A DNA stretch of 64,000 bases from Candidatus Flexicrinis proximus (GTDB taxonomy: Bacteria; Chloroflexota; Anaerolineae; Aggregatilineales; Phototrophicaceae): positions 372,001-436,000 of the forward strand of contig JADJQF010000003.1 of assembly GCA_016712885.1 (NCBI GenBank). The letters are read 5' to 3'. Made by a program: the position numbers and the translations under genes. The notes beneath the pieces were generated by a model. It saw only the letters and a program-made list of their open reading frames with translations. It did not search any database and was not told the origin of the DNA. Within the stretch, counting starts at the first letter, position 1. Every line of letters starts with the position of its first letter. Of this stretch, positions 50,001 through 58,406 are shown piece by piece.

Positions 50001-50763
50001 AATTCGGACCACTATCGTTCTCGATTTCCATCAAGCCGATGATGTCAGCATCCAGGCCACCCAGGGCAACAACGAGCTTATCGCGCTGGCGATTGTACTC
50101 GCTCAGGGTATCGGCTCCGCGCGTCGTCGGAAAGCCGCCGCCAAGACCGTCGCCGTTAAAGAAATTCAAGACGTTGAAGCTGGCAACTCGCAGCCGCCCT
50201 GAGCCGGCCAATGGCGTAGAGGCCGGGCGGACATTGACGTTAGTCCACGTCGGCGCGACAGTATATTCCAGGCGGTGCATGGCGACGCCGGAGAACTCCG
50301 TGTAATTGATGACGCCAATAACGCTCGTGGTCGTGTCGCCCATGCGGAACATGGTTGCAGCGCTGGGAACGTGTGGTACTGTGCCGACTGGCGGTGTGCC
50401 GTTGCGCCCGTCGCTGATAAGCAGCTTGCTGCGGTCGTTCAACGCCTGCTGGGCCAGCGCTGGCGCGCCGGGCTCAACGATGTTGGTCGGCTGGAACATG
50501 CGCTCGGACGCGACGACGATCTCGCCAAACTGACCTAGTGCGAACATTTCTGTGAGAACAAGGGGGCCGCTGCCGCCGGTTAGTTCGACCAGCATGCCTT
50601 CGTAGTTTTCCCAGTCGGCCACATTGGCGATCGGCAGCTGAACGCCGGTCGGCGTGACAGAGTGTCCCATCGAGCATGGGATGGCGCTCGTCACGCTGGT
50701 CAGCTCGGTGAGCGTCCCCGGAAGGGCGCCGCTCTGGTCGAACTCGACGATGGTTCCCGTCAC
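47089..50763 (-). CDS. ExeM/NucH-like extracellular nuclease, catalytic and C-terminal part of a broken gene
   Basis: 1224 residues. The real reading frame enters from further upstream: in this frame, bases up to about 50863 still read L-G-G-Y-H-I-Q-Q-V-P-G-D-G-N-P-L-T-S, so the GTG at 50763 is only the first possible start. An OB-fold segment is followed by an endonuclease/exonuclease/phosphatase domain with R-V-A-S-F-N-V-L-N-F, L-M-E-I-E-N-D-S-G-P-N-S, D-I-L-I-I-G-D-L-N-A-Y and S-D-H-D-P-V-V. Four ~110-residue beta repeats, a fibronectin-like region and a jelly-roll-like end follow. The whole would be a secreted DNase. Probably inactive as split, because the signal peptide is on the other part. 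Confidence 0.85.
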   Translation of the reverse strand: MTGTIVEFDQSGALPGTLTELTSVTSAIPCSMGHSVTPTGVQLPIANVADWENYEGMLVELTGGSGPLVLTEMFALGQFGEIVVASERMFQPTNIVEPGAPALAQQALNDRSKLLISDGRNGTPPVGTVPHVPSAATMFRMGDTTTSVIGVINYTEFSGVAMHRLEYTVAPTWTNVNVRPASTPLAGSGRLRVASFNVLNFFNGDGLGGGFPTTRGADTLSEYNRQRDKLVVALGGLDADIIGLMEIENDSGPNSAVAQLTAALNAYLGVPGEYAYINTGVVGTDEIRVAILYRPSAVTPSGTFAVLDDVAPFNVNTRPPVLQTFTETLTGKDISVVVNHFKSKGSCPGSGADTDQGDGQSCWNATRVLAAQELLAWLPTATADTDILIIGDLNAYANEDPIDTIIAGGYTNLISAYHGTSAYGYVFGGQSGYLDHALASASLLGQITGADDWHINSDEATLRDYNDYANQAIYYEVNQFRTSDHDPVVIGVDLSGADGSISSTPTVAAGQSVTVTVTDADLQGASISVSATSTEGEAEILTLNATANPGEYSGSFTIANTAPTAANLALEGQSGTMTFTYIDALTADGSLNINRTDTTTVAVPGATGTITSTPAVFAGQNVTVTVNDLDLSALTITVGVVGSNGDSETLILNPTATPGEYSGSFVVANDNSPVVGNGTIEEFGGTLTFTYVDALDVFANVNSARTDETTVNPLGATASITSTETIPSGAQVTVTVVDADIVGPSLTVLATATGESASLQLDATANPGEYTGTFTVLNAPPTPANGLLELESGILTFTYVDHLDDEGDVDSDRTDTTIVIASGNTGAVQATESIIPGADSYVISVSDSDLDAATVNVTVTSSAGESEIVALDMTAPGEYSRTFDTLDQNPTSSSGEIEVRDGETLTVTYVDALDLEGDVNTSLADTTTVIATNVPGGFTLTSPADGDILRDGTPMLEWTQAADDNTYQVLLVQLSGNSRLGILIEAVVEADDVCVAGVCSVDPTTYVPDLAVGTYSWTVEATGTSVVEASNAPSVFTVVLDGIELVSNGGFENALTGWTKVAPAKVKCGAFGAGSDCALQLKPGGSVKQKDVMAAVLAHVDSAAGDVLRISALIWSPRSNLARAVIVKVVYVTPTAGVNANGRDKIKLSPAGVTTVYAEYAVQFELDDAIVSGSVKVSNSALSGKIVVDDVSVQLMPIGTVPRSTETSGALPLPSVPGNFRGGN
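47965..49275 (-). repeat. Four tandem ~330-base protein-coding repeats in the nuclease gene
   Basis: Four degenerate copies lie head to tail at about 49275-48955, 48950-48625, 48622-48295 and 48290-47965. Each encodes a ~110-residue beta domain with the pattern G-x-x-x-x-I-x-S-T near the start, V-T-V-x-D-x-D-L, then P-G-E-Y-S/T-G-x-F, a T-F-T-Y-V-D-A-L strand and R-T-D-x-T-T-V at the end. They are well diverged in DNA, so an old duplication rather than a recent one. Confidence 0.75.
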
Positions 50764-52289
50764 TCGAACCTTATCGCCGGCGCTGACCGCGAAACTCGAA
50801 TTAAAGACGTAGATCGCGTCTGAGGTGAGGGGGTTGCCGTCACCGGGAACCTGCTGGATGTGGTAGCCACCCAGACGGTGATGGCTTCGCTGTCGGTGTT
50901 GTTGCCACTGGCTTCCGGAGCATCTGCGGCGACGGCGGCGTCCACCTGTACGTTACCTGCCGAACCGTTCAGGCTGACAGTCGCTTGAGCCTGCGTAGAC
51001 CCACCCGCGAGCAAGGTACCTAGCGCGCAGTCCAACTGAGTCGCGGAGGTTACGGTACATCCTGCCGTGGGCGAAGAGCCCAGTGATCCGAGCGCCGTGC
51101 CACTGAACAGGACCTGCAGCGTCGTATTGGCGGCGCTGAGCTGTGGCCCGTTGGCGACATCAAAGGTGAGGTTGAGCGAGTTATGCGAGTAGACCGGATT
51201 TGGCGTGTAGCCGATGGCCACCGTGACATCTGCCTGCGGGTCCTGTACAGTAGTCGTCTCGCTGTCAGAATTATTGCCAGTCGTTTCCGGCGCGTCGGCC
51301 GTCGCGTTGGTGTCAACTGTAACGGTCCCCTGTATGCCAACCTGCGGCGTGATCGTGAAACCCGCCGTGTAGCCGGTAGAAGTCGCCAGCGACGGGATCG
51401 AACAAGTCAGGACAGGGTTAGCATACAGGCAGAAGCCGCTAGGGTCGCTCAAGGCCGAAATCGTACCGTCGAACGGGAGGCCGCCAAGCGTAGTCGTGAA
51501 CACGACAGTGTTAGCCGCCAGCGTGCCCGTGTTGCTGACGGTTACTGTGTAGTCAACATCGCTGTTGTTGACGCCGTTGTTGGTCTCGATCGGGTCGGCG
51601 CTCTCGGTAATCGAAGTGACGAGGTCAGCCGTGAAGCAGGGGTTGAGCGGGCTCAATGTAGAGCGGGCGTTAGGGTACGCGGTGCCAGACGCGAAGTCCG
51701 CGAGATTGTTGTCGGTGTCTTGGCATCCATCATCCAGGCGAAACCAAGCCTGGGAGTTTGTTAGGGTCCCAGACCGGACCGCGCCCTCGAACACGTTTGC
51801 TGATCCGCCGCCGAAGAAATCAACGACAGAAGCACTTACTGCGCCATCAGTGTACGGATTTCCGCCTGTAATCAGCGTAGTTGTACTTAGCAGTGCAATC
51901 TTGAATGAACCAGGTCCACTCATTGCAGCGGTTCCATCCACGTCAGATGGTGTCGGTTCTGTTCCGCCTGCGCCAGCCGCCTGGCGCGCAATCAGATATT
52001 GCCCGGGGGATAGGGTTATAGAAGGGAGATTTGTTCTTGTCCAGGTTGATCCAGTTGCCGACGCGAACTGAATGGACCAACCAGACACAGACACGGAACT
52101 TATGCCTGCGTTAAATATCTCGATATAGTCGTTTATATAGATCGCTCCGGAATTGCCACCACCGCCGTAAGCCGCGCTGATGACGATTCCGCTGGTAGAT
52201 GCCCGCGCGACGCGGCTTGTCGGCGCGAAGATGAGGGCGGCCGCTGCAAGGACAGCGACTAGCCACATGGTGAAGAACTTCGTACGCAT
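50760..52289 (-). CDS. N-terminal part of the broken ExeM/NucH-like secreted protein (signal peptide, lamin tail, CARDB-like repeats)
   Basis: 509 residues. A signal peptide (F-F-T-M-W-L-V-A-V-L-A-A-A-A-L-I-F) is cut near A-R-A-S-T. A lamin-tail-like domain (D-Y-I-E-I-F-N-A-G, L-S-P-G-Q-Y-L-I-A) lies at about 35-190. Two DUF11/CARDB-like beta repeats follow, each ending N-N-S-D-S-E-T-T-T-V or N-N-T-D-S-E-A-I-T-V. After that the last ~35 residues (W-V-A-T-T-S-S-R onward) are off-frame and do not resemble the family. The nuclease continues in another frame at 50863 and below. In intact relatives about 40 more residues of OB fold lie at the join, so this looks like an out-of-frame deletion. Confidence 0.82.
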   Translation of the reverse strand: MRTKFFTMWLVAVLAAAALIFAPTSRVARASTSGIVISAAYGGGGNSGAIYINDYIEIFNAGISSVSVSGWSIQFASATGSTWTRTNLPSITLSPGQYLIARQAAGAGGTEPTPSDVDGTAAMSGPGSFKIALLSTTTLITGGNPYTDGAVSASVVDFFGGGSANVFEGAVRSGTLTNSQAWFRLDDGCQDTDNNLADFASGTAYPNARSTLSPLNPCFTADLVTSITESADPIETNNGVNNSDVDYTVTVSNTGTLAANTVVFTTTLGGLPFDGTISALSDPSGFCLYANPVLTCSIPSLATSTGYTAGFTITPQVGIQGTVTVDTNATADAPETTGNNSDSETTTVQDPQADVTVAIGYTPNPVYSHNSLNLTFDVANGPQLSAANTTLQVLFSGTALGSLGSSPTAGCTVTSATQLDCALGTLLAGGSTQAQATVSLNGSAGNVQVDAAVAADAPEASGNNTDSEAITVWVATTSSRFPVTATPSPQTRSTSLIRVSRSAPAIRFE

Positions 52290-52433
52290 AGAACGGCCTT
52301 TCCCTCAAACGAAACTTGCGTGCATAATCAAACCCTATTGGGTCCCGGTAATATAGCATCCGATTGTTAAGGCGGTTAGATACAAGATTTATGAGATCGA
52401 GTCCAATCTCTCGGCTTGATTTGAGGAGGTCAA

Positions 52434-52940
52434 ATGGGTGCGGCAGGGCAGGGCGCAGGCAGAAGTGAGCGATGGATGGCGAGTCCCCGTACGCTGGTGT
52501 TTGTGACGAATCGGGGTCGGGTGCTTCTTTTGAAGCGCGGCCCCCAACGGCGGATTTTTCCGAACAAATACAACGGCCTCGGCGGACATGTTGAACGCGA
52601 TGAGGATGTCTTTACGTCTGCGGAACGCGAAGTCCGCGAAGAGAGCGGGCTGAGCGTCGACGCGCTGCGACTCAGAGGCATCCACCATATCGACGCAGGG
52701 GCGGAGTCGGGGATTCTGGTGTTTGTGTTTACGGCGACTGCCCGCACCGACACTGTCAGCGTGCAGAGCGACGAAGGAGTCCTGGAATGGGTTGATCTGG
52801 AGTCTTTTGCTGCGCTCGATCTGGTCGACGACGTGGCGGAAATCCTGCCGCGCGCACTCGGCATGGCAGACGATGCGCCGCCGTATTTCGCGCATGTCAG
52901 CTACGATTCGGAGGACCGGATTGTGATTCGGTATGCGTAA
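52434..52940 (+). CDS. Nudix hydrolase
   Basis: 168 residues from the ATG at 52434 (GAGGAGG upstream). The Nudix box is G-H-V-E-R-D-E-D-V-F-T-S-A-E-R-E-V-R-E-E-S-G-L in family order, with the metal-binding R-E-x-x-E-E. Residues 19-30 (R-T-L-V-F-V-T-N-R-G-R-V-L-L-L-K-R) are the usual first strand. It probably hydrolyses a nucleoside diphosphate derivative such as an oxidised dNTP. It diverges from the nuclease gene and is followed by small membrane-protein genes of the MoxR/Bat region. Confidence 0.9.
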   Translation: MGAAGQGAGRSERWMASPRTLVFVTNRGRVLLLKRGPQRRIFPNKYNGLGGHVERDEDVFTSAEREVREESGLSVDALRLRGIHHIDAGAESGILVFVFTATARTDTVSVQSDEGVLEWVDLESFAALDLVDDVAEILPRALGMADDAPPYFAHVSYDSEDRIVIRYA

Positions 52941-52987
52941 AGCACGGCGCTATCTGCTAAACTGCGCGTGCTATTGGTGAGGGAAAC

Positions 52988-53419
52988 ATGACATCCACCG
53001 TCCCAACCGCCGAAGAAATACACGGAACGCCTACAGGCCGGTCCGGTCGTGGCTGCCTGTGGCGACTCGGCTGCCTGGCGATCTGGCTGCCGCTGATCCT
53101 GCTGCCGCTACTGTTGTTTATGTTGGCAGTACAGGGCGAGGTCTCGTTGTGGCACAACGCCAGCTTTCCGGCAGGGGCGGAGCATCCCGCGCTGCAAGCC
53201 AAGCTCTTGATGGACATCGACACACGTGGGCTGAATGTCACGCGGTCGTACATTGCGACGAGTTCAGCGGATAATAATCTGGCCTGCGTACAGACGGTCG
53301 TGCGTTTTGTGCTGTGGCAGGGGATCAGCACTCCGGCGGACTATTGTGATTGCTATGCGCGGGACACTGCCGATGTGCCGTGGACGCTGCAGTCGACAGC
53401 GGCGGGGCAGTGCAAGTAA
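52988..53419 (+). CDS. Single-pass membrane protein of unknown function
   Basis: 143 residues. The first ~25 residues are polar, then one membrane helix (L-A-I-W-L-P-L-I-L-L-P-L-L-L-F-M-L-A-V), and the rest has four Cys in the last ~50 residues (two in C-D-C). No domain is recognised. It is 48 bases after the Nudix gene and six before the next gene in the same direction, so it is likely co-transcribed with the MoxR/Bat genes. Confidence 0.6.
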   Translation: MTSTVPTAEEIHGTPTGRSGRGCLWRLGCLAIWLPLILLPLLLFMLAVQGEVSLWHNASFPAGAEHPALQAKLLMDIDTRGLNVTRSYIATSSADNNLACVQTVVRFVLWQGISTPADYCDCYARDTADVPWTLQSTAAGQCK

Positions 53420-53425
53420 GGCGGT

Positions 53426-53722
53426 ATGAAGATCGATCCGGGAACACTCATCCTGATAGGCGCGGGCTGTGGCTTAACGTGCCTCGTGCTGTTTGTGCTG
53501 GGCACGGTCCTGAACGCACTGGGTTTCGTGTTTGAGTTGGCGGGTAATATCATTGAGTTGGCGGTCAATCTGTTCAACCTGGGGCCGCTGCCTGGCTGTG
53601 GTTGCCTGGCCCTTGTGCTGGCCGTCGTCACTTGTGTCGGTGGTGGTCTGGTCTTGAATAACATTATCAGTACGTGCGACACAGCGTCGCGAATGGCGTT
53701 TTGCTCATGGATTGGACGGTAA
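53426..53722 (+). CDS. Small two-helix membrane protein of unknown function
   Basis: 98 residues, six bases after the previous stop. Two hydrophobic stretches (I-L-I-G-A-G-C-G-L-T-C-L-V-L-F-V-L-G and C-L-A-L-V-L-A-V-V-T-C-V-G-G-G-L-V-L) are joined by a short polar loop. No domain is recognised. The coding call is supported by position and hydrophobicity; the true product could be shorter. Confidence 0.55.
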   Translation: MKIDPGTLILIGAGCGLTCLVLFVLGTVLNALGFVFELAGNIIELAVNLFNLGPLPGCGCLALVLAVVTCVGGGLVLNNIISTCDTASRMAFCSWIGR

Positions 53723-53723
53723 C

Positions 53724-54707
53724 ATGGCGGTGAATCCGCAAGCCCGGACGCGTCCCGAAACTGCGGCACTCAAGGCAGTCGAAACGGCGGTTCATCAGGT
53801 CGTGATCGGTCAGGAACGGCTGGTCAACCGGCTTCTGATCGGGCTGCTGTGCGATGGTCATGTGCTGATAGAGGGTGTACCGGGACTGGCAAAGACGCTG
53901 ACGGTGCGCGCGCTGGCGGCTGCGCTACATGTTGGATTCCACCGCGTCCAGTTCACGCCTGATCTGCTGCCGTCAGACATTGTCGGCACGCAGATCTACA
54001 ATCCGCGCTCAGGCGAATTCAGCGCACGCACCGGGCCGGTCTTCACGAACCTGCTGCTGGCGGACGAGATCAACCGCGCACCAGCCAAAGTACAGTCGGC
54101 GCTGCTAGAAGCCATGGAAGAACGGCAGGTCACGCTGGGTGACGAGACCCGGCCTCTGCCATCGCCCTTTATGGTGCTGGCGACTCAGAACCCAATTGAG
54201 CAGGAGGGAACCTATCCACTGCCTGAGGCCCAACTTGACCGCTTCCTGCTCAAAGTCGTGATTGGCTATCCGAGTCGCGCGGAAGAGCGTGCCGTGATGG
54301 AGCGCATGGGATCGGACAAGCCCGAGATGCCACAGCCGGTCCTCGATGCAGACGGGCTGTTCAGGGCGCAGGATGCTGTCAGCCATGGAATATTTGTGGA
54401 TGATCGGTTGAAGGAGTTCATTCTGTCGCTGGTCGCGGCCACCCGTGAGCCCGCGTCCTCTAACCTCAAGGCGTTGGCGCCATTGATCGCACTGGGAGCA
54501 TCCCCCCGCGCAACCTTAGCCTTGCTCAAGACCAGCAAAGCCCACGCATTCCTGCGCGGGTCGGGGCATGTAGCGCCGGAAGACATTCGGCAGGTCGCGC
54601 CTGATGTCCTCAGGCATCGCATCGCGTTGACATTTGAAGCTGAGGCAGAGTCGATCAGCGCTGACCAGATTATCGAACAGGTTATCGCCCGCGTAGCCGT
54701 GCCGTGA
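53724..54707 (+). CDS. MoxR family AAA+ ATPase
   Basis: 327 residues from the ATG at 53724, two bases after the previous stop (a TTG 12 bases upstream is the alternative). Walker A is G-V-P-G-L-A-K-T. Walker B is L-L-A-D-E-I-N-R-A-P-A-K, followed by E-A-M-E-E-R-Q-V-T and A-T-Q-N-P-I-E-Q-E-G-T-Y-P-L-P-E-A, the MoxR signature. MoxR ATPases act as chaperones or activators of VWA-domain partners. The next genes supply such partners. It overlaps the DUF58 gene by four bases. Confidence 0.94.
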   Translation: MAVNPQARTRPETAALKAVETAVHQVVIGQERLVNRLLIGLLCDGHVLIEGVPGLAKTLTVRALAAALHVGFHRVQFTPDLLPSDIVGTQIYNPRSGEFSARTGPVFTNLLLADEINRAPAKVQSALLEAMEERQVTLGDETRPLPSPFMVLATQNPIEQEGTYPLPEAQLDRFLLKVVIGYPSRAEERAVMERMGSDKPEMPQPVLDADGLFRAQDAVSHGIFVDDRLKEFILSLVAATREPASSNLKALAPLIALGASPRATLALLKTSKAHAFLRGSGHVAPEDIRQVAPDVLRHRIALTFEAEAESISADQIIEQVIARVAVP

Positions 54708-55591
54708 GCTCCGAAATCTCGCCTGAACTCCTCAAGCGCATCACGCGGCTTGAATTCCGCACGCGGCGGCTGGTGGACAGCGCACTGGTGGGCGTGTATC
54801 GGGCTGCGTTTCGTGGTCGCGGCTCGCATTTCGACGGCGTGCGGCCTTATGAGCCCGGGGATGATGTGCGGGCGATGGACTGGAAGGTCAGCGCCAGAAC
54901 CGGGGAAGCGCACATCAAAAAGTTCACCGAGGAGCGCGAGCTTTCCGTGCTGCTGGTGGTAGACGACAGCGGTTCAATGCGGATGGGAGCCCCGGTGACC
55001 AAACGTGACCGCGCAGCAGAGTTTGCAGCCGCTGCAGCGCTCGTTGCGATGCGAGGCGGCGACCGTGTCGGCGCGTTGGTGGCGCATGACGCTGGAGTAG
55101 GGCTTGTCCCGGCCAGGCGTGGCAGAAATCATGTGCTGCGCGTGATCCGTAGTGTATTGACCCAGGATGAAGACCTGCGCGGGACTGACCTGCAGGGCGC
55201 TCTCCAGATGGCCGTGCAAGGTCTCAAGCAGCGCGGGATCGTATTCGTACTGTCGGACTTTCTCGGTGCACCGGAGGCGTATGCCAGGACGCTTGCGCTT
55301 GTTGCCCGGCGTCATGATACGGTCGCGGTACTTTGCAGCGACCCGCTCGAGGTTCGGTGGCCGGACGCCGGCCTAATGGCTATGAGGGACGCTGAGACAG
55401 GCACTACCCAGATCGTCGATACGTCAGACCGACGTTGGCGAAGCGCCTTTGCGGACCGGGCGGCTGCATTTGACGGAGTACGGCGACAGGCGATTTTGAG
55501 GGCAGGTGCGGAACTCCTGGCCCTGCCACACGATGAAACTCCGCTGGCTGCACTGGCGCGATTTATGCGCGCGCGGGCCGGGAGACGCTAG
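54704..55591 (+). CDS. DUF58 domain protein (VWA-like)
   Basis: 295 residues, GTGA start overlapping the MoxR stop. The signature G-V-R-P-Y-E-P-G-D-D-V-R-A-M-D-W-K-V-S-A-R is followed by a von Willebrand A-like fold with the MIDAS D-D-S-G-S-M. DUF58 proteins are partners of MoxR ATPases and occur with them in nearly all phyla. No membrane segment was seen. The end is two bases from the next gene. Confidence 0.93.
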   Translation: MSSEISPELLKRITRLEFRTRRLVDSALVGVYRAAFRGRGSHFDGVRPYEPGDDVRAMDWKVSARTGEAHIKKFTEERELSVLLVVDDSGSMRMGAPVTKRDRAAEFAAAAALVAMRGGDRVGALVAHDAGVGLVPARRGRNHVLRVIRSVLTQDEDLRGTDLQGALQMAVQGLKQRGIVFVLSDFLGAPEAYARTLALVARRHDTVAVLCSDPLEVRWPDAGLMAMRDAETGTTQIVDTSDRRWRSAFADRAAAFDGVRRQAILRAGAELLALPHDETPLAALARFMRARAGRR

Positions 55592-55593
55592 TT

Positions 55594-56427
55594 ATGAGCG
55601 TGGTTGGTCTGCTGTTTTGGATCGCTTTGGCACAGGTGACGCCTTCTCCATCGCCGACTACGCCGCCATTCGTACCGTCGCCGACGCCTGGCGACCCGGT
55701 TGACTCGTTCGACTCGGTGTTTGCGCGATTTGAAGCCTCAACGCTCACACCGCTGACAGGGGAACCCTTCACGCTTTCGCTGGTTGTGTCTTTACCCGAT
55801 GGCGCATTTATCGCGGAGTGGCCGTTGATTGAAGATCCATGGGGGCCGTTTGAAATCCGCGAGACCGGGGAGATTGAGCGGGTGGACGGCGACATGCGGC
55901 AGGACTTCACGGCGGTATTATGGAGGCCGGAAGACGCGTTAACCCTCGAGACATATGTGGGCTACAGCGCCGGCGGGACGGACGTCCGGCGTGTCCCGGT
56001 CCGTGAGGTGTTTTTCAGCGTTCCCACCGTAATCGATCCCGAGGATGAGACTCTACGCCCGCCGCTGCCGCCGATCTTCACGCCGTGGCCGTATCCGGCA
56101 CTGGTCGTCCTGGTTGGTATTGCCGCCTCGCTGGCTCTGATTGCGTGGACAAAGCGGCCAAAGCCAGCGCCGGCGCCACTGCCCACGCCAGGGCAGCTCG
56201 CGCTCGCCAAGCTGAAGGGCGCAGGAAAGAGGCCCGGTGACATTCAGTTTCAAGTTGCGCTTGCAGTACTACGCAACCTGCAGGGGCAGGTTCCGCACGA
56301 CGCGCTGGTTGCTGCGATAGAGACAGGCGAGGCGCTGGCATACTCTGAGACCCCGATTGACGCAAACGACGCAGCGTTGTACGTGGAACTGGCGGCACGC
56401 GCCATCCGGGAGGCTACACGTGAGTGA
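55594..56427 (+). CDS. Membrane-anchored protein in the Bat operon (BatD/DUF4381-like position)
   Basis: 277 residues. A short N-terminal hydrophobic stretch (V-V-G-L-L-F-W-I-A-L-A-Q-V) serves as signal or anchor. An extracellular beta region (about 45-150) follows, then a membrane helix (P-A-L-V-V-L-V-G-I-A-A-S-L-A-L-I-A-W) and a cytoplasmic tail of ~90 residues. This outline matches the accessory proteins found in Bat-type operons (DUF4381/BatD-like). The function is unknown. It overlaps batA by eight bases. Confidence 0.68.
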   Translation: MSVVGLLFWIALAQVTPSPSPTTPPFVPSPTPGDPVDSFDSVFARFEASTLTPLTGEPFTLSLVVSLPDGAFIAEWPLIEDPWGPFEIRETGEIERVDGDMRQDFTAVLWRPEDALTLETYVGYSAGGTDVRRVPVREVFFSVPTVIDPEDETLRPPLPPIFTPWPYPALVVLVGIAASLALIAWTKRPKPAPAPLPTPGQLALAKLKGAGKRPGDIQFQVALAVLRNLQGQVPHDALVAAIETGEALAYSETPIDANDAALYVELAARAIREATRE

Positions 56428-57427
56428 ATTCCGGTTTGCGCACCCGTGGGCTTTCGTGCTGCTGCTGCTCGGCACGTGGATTGTATGGCGGCATTGGTGG
56501 CGTGCCAAAGACGCAACCGCCTTATACTCAGACTTAGGTCTGATGCGTGGACTTCCGCTGAACTGGCGCGCACGACTGGCTCCGCTTCCGGACGTTCTGA
56601 GGGTGGTTGGCTGGTGCCTGCTGGTTATCGCACTGGCGCGGCCCCAGTCCGGGCAGTCGCGCGAAGTTATCCGCGGGCAGGGGATCGACATCGTATTCGC
56701 ACTCGATATCTCTGGCAGCATGGCAGCGCTGGACTTCCAACCGGATAACCGTCTCGCCGTCGCGAAGTCCGTGATCATGGATTTCGTTGAGGGCCGTGAA
56801 TATGACCGGCTTGGAGTGGTGGTATATGCCCGGAATGCCTATCATCTCGTCCCCTTGACACTGGACTATCATGTCCTGAATGCGCTGCTCAAGGATGTGA
56901 AATTAGTCACCAGACTGGTCGATCCGTCTGGCGCTCAAACATCACTTGACGGAACAGCGTTGGGTACAGGTATCGCGGCTGCAGCCGCAATGATGCGCAA
57001 TAGCCCAGCGCGGAGTAAAGTCATCGTCCTGTTAACGGACGGCGCTACAAACGCCGGCCTGGACCCTGTTACAGCGGCTGAAGCTGCTGCAACCCTTGGC
57101 ATCAAAACCTATGCAATCGGCATTGGACGGCCTGGGGAAGTCCCATTTGAAGAAAACGATGGAACGATAACTACTATAGTAAGTGACCTTGACGAACCCG
57201 CACTGCAGCGGGTGGTGGAGGCGGGTAGCGGGCAGTATTTTCGCGCTACAGACGCCGAAAGCCTTGGTCAGATCGCGGCACAGATTGATCGCCTTGAGCG
57301 ATCGCCCGTGCAGCGGCAGGTTATCATTCCATGGCGGGATCAGGTCGAGTGCTGGCTGATCTTCGGGGTGATTGCGCTGTTTCTTGAGCGCGCACTGCGG
57401 CACACCCTGTTAGCGACTGCACCCTAG
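56420..57427 (+). CDS. VWA domain membrane protein, BatA-like
   Basis: 335 residues from the GTG at 56420 (GGGAGG upstream); a longer frame starts inside the previous gene and has no ribosome-binding site. Two N-terminal membrane helices are followed by a VWA domain with the complete MIDAS: D-I-S-G-S-M, then the Thr in Q-T-S-L-D-G-T-A and the later Asp in L-L-T-D-G-A-T. A C-terminal helix follows (V-E-C-W-L-I-F-G-V-I-A-L-F-L). The domain faces the outside. In Bacteroides the batA-E genes affect oxygen tolerance; the molecular role is unknown. Confidence 0.86.
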   Translation: MSEFRFAHPWAFVLLLLGTWIVWRHWWRAKDATALYSDLGLMRGLPLNWRARLAPLPDVLRVVGWCLLVIALARPQSGQSREVIRGQGIDIVFALDISGSMAALDFQPDNRLAVAKSVIMDFVEGREYDRLGVVVYARNAYHLVPLTLDYHVLNALLKDVKLVTRLVDPSGAQTSLDGTALGTGIAAAAAMMRNSPARSKVIVLLTDGATNAGLDPVTAAEAAATLGIKTYAIGIGRPGEVPFEENDGTITTIVSDLDEPALQRVVEAGSGQYFRATDAESLGQIAAQIDRLERSPVQRQVIIPWRDQVECWLIFGVIALFLERALRHTLLATAP

Positions 57428-57434
57428 GAGATTG

Positions 57435-58406
57435 ATGTTTACGCGAGGCGGCTGGCTCATCCTCTTGTTGCTTGTCGCACTGATTGCGAGCTTGAGCGTG
57501 CTTCAGGCACGTCAGCGTGCAAGACAAGTGCAGCGTGCTGGCCTGGAACCCGTCCTGACGAAGAGGCGACGTCTGCGGGTTGCCCTTTGGAGCGGCGCGT
57601 CGGCGTGTGCGGTTATCGCGCTAGCCAACCCGGTCTGGGGTATCGAAGCCGAATTGATTGAGGCGAGGGGCACGGCGGTTGTGATCGTACTGGACGTGAG
57701 TGCCAGTATGGATGCACTGGACCTAACCCCCAGCCGGCTCGAACGGGCCAAGATCGCCGCAACCGATATTCTTCGCGGTGGCGAAGGAAATTTGTTCGGG
57801 CTGGTGTTGTTTGCCGGTGAAGCCTTTGTACGGTTTCCCTTATCTTCGGATGTCGTTACGGCAGAGGAGTTCGTCCAGTCGTCTGCCAGTACAATGATCA
57901 CGCGGCAGGGTACTGTGATTGATGAGGCACTGAGACTCGCGCTGGAACTCATCGATGAACGCATCAGCGGTGGCGCAATGATTGTCCTTATGACCGATGG
58001 AGAAGACCAGTCGGGAGATCCGCTGAGTGTGGCGGATGAGGCTAAAGTGCGAGGAATTCCGATTCATGTTATCGGATACGGCACGCCGGAAGGCGATGTG
58101 ATTCCAGTGTACGACTCTGACGGTACGATGATAGGCGTTAAGGCGGACAGTGCGCGTAATATCGTGATTAGCCGCCTGAATGAACCGATTCTGCATCAGA
58201 TCTCTGAAAACGCCGGCGGGCTGTATCAGCGTGCCTCGGTGACCGGGATCGAGTCGGTCGCCATTCTGAATGCATTAAGTGAGTTAGAGGCAGGTGCGCT
58301 TGGGGCGCGACTGCAAACGATCAGCGTCTCAAGGTATGGTGTCTTTGTCGCGATTGCGCTGCTGCTACTCACTGCCGAGATGTTTGTACGGGAGAAAGTA
58401 GCGTGA
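57435..58406 (+). CDS. VWA domain membrane protein, BatB-like
   Basis: 323 residues from the ATG at 57435 (AGGAG five bases upstream). It has the same plan as the preceding gene: N-terminal helices, a VWA domain with D-V-S-A-S-M in the MIDAS position, later L-M-T-D-G-E-D, and a C-terminal helix. The MIDAS is D-x-S-x-S, and the Thr in G-T-V-I-D-E is in place. It is a likely partner of BatA. Four bases overlap with the next gene. Confidence 0.87.
   Translation: MFTRGGWLILLLLVALIASLSVLQARQRARQVQRAGLEPVLTKRRRLRVALWSGASACAVIALANPVWGIEAELIEARGTAVVIVLDVSASMDALDLTPSRLERAKIAATDILRGGEGNLFGLVLFAGEAFVRFPLSSDVVTAEEFVQSSASTMITRQGTVIDEALRLALELIDERISGGAMIVLMTDGEDQSGDPLSVADEAKVRGIPIHVIGYGTPEGDVIPVYDSDGTMIGVKADSARNIVISRLNEPILHQISENAGGLYQRASVTGIESVAILNALSELEAGALGARLQTISVSRYGVFVAIALLLLTAEMFVREKVA

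Noticed and set aside
50760..52289. Programmed frameshift joining the two nuclease parts
   Set aside because: No slippery heptamer or pseudoknot was seen at the join, and part of the OB fold seems to be missing. A deletion or assembly fault is simpler.
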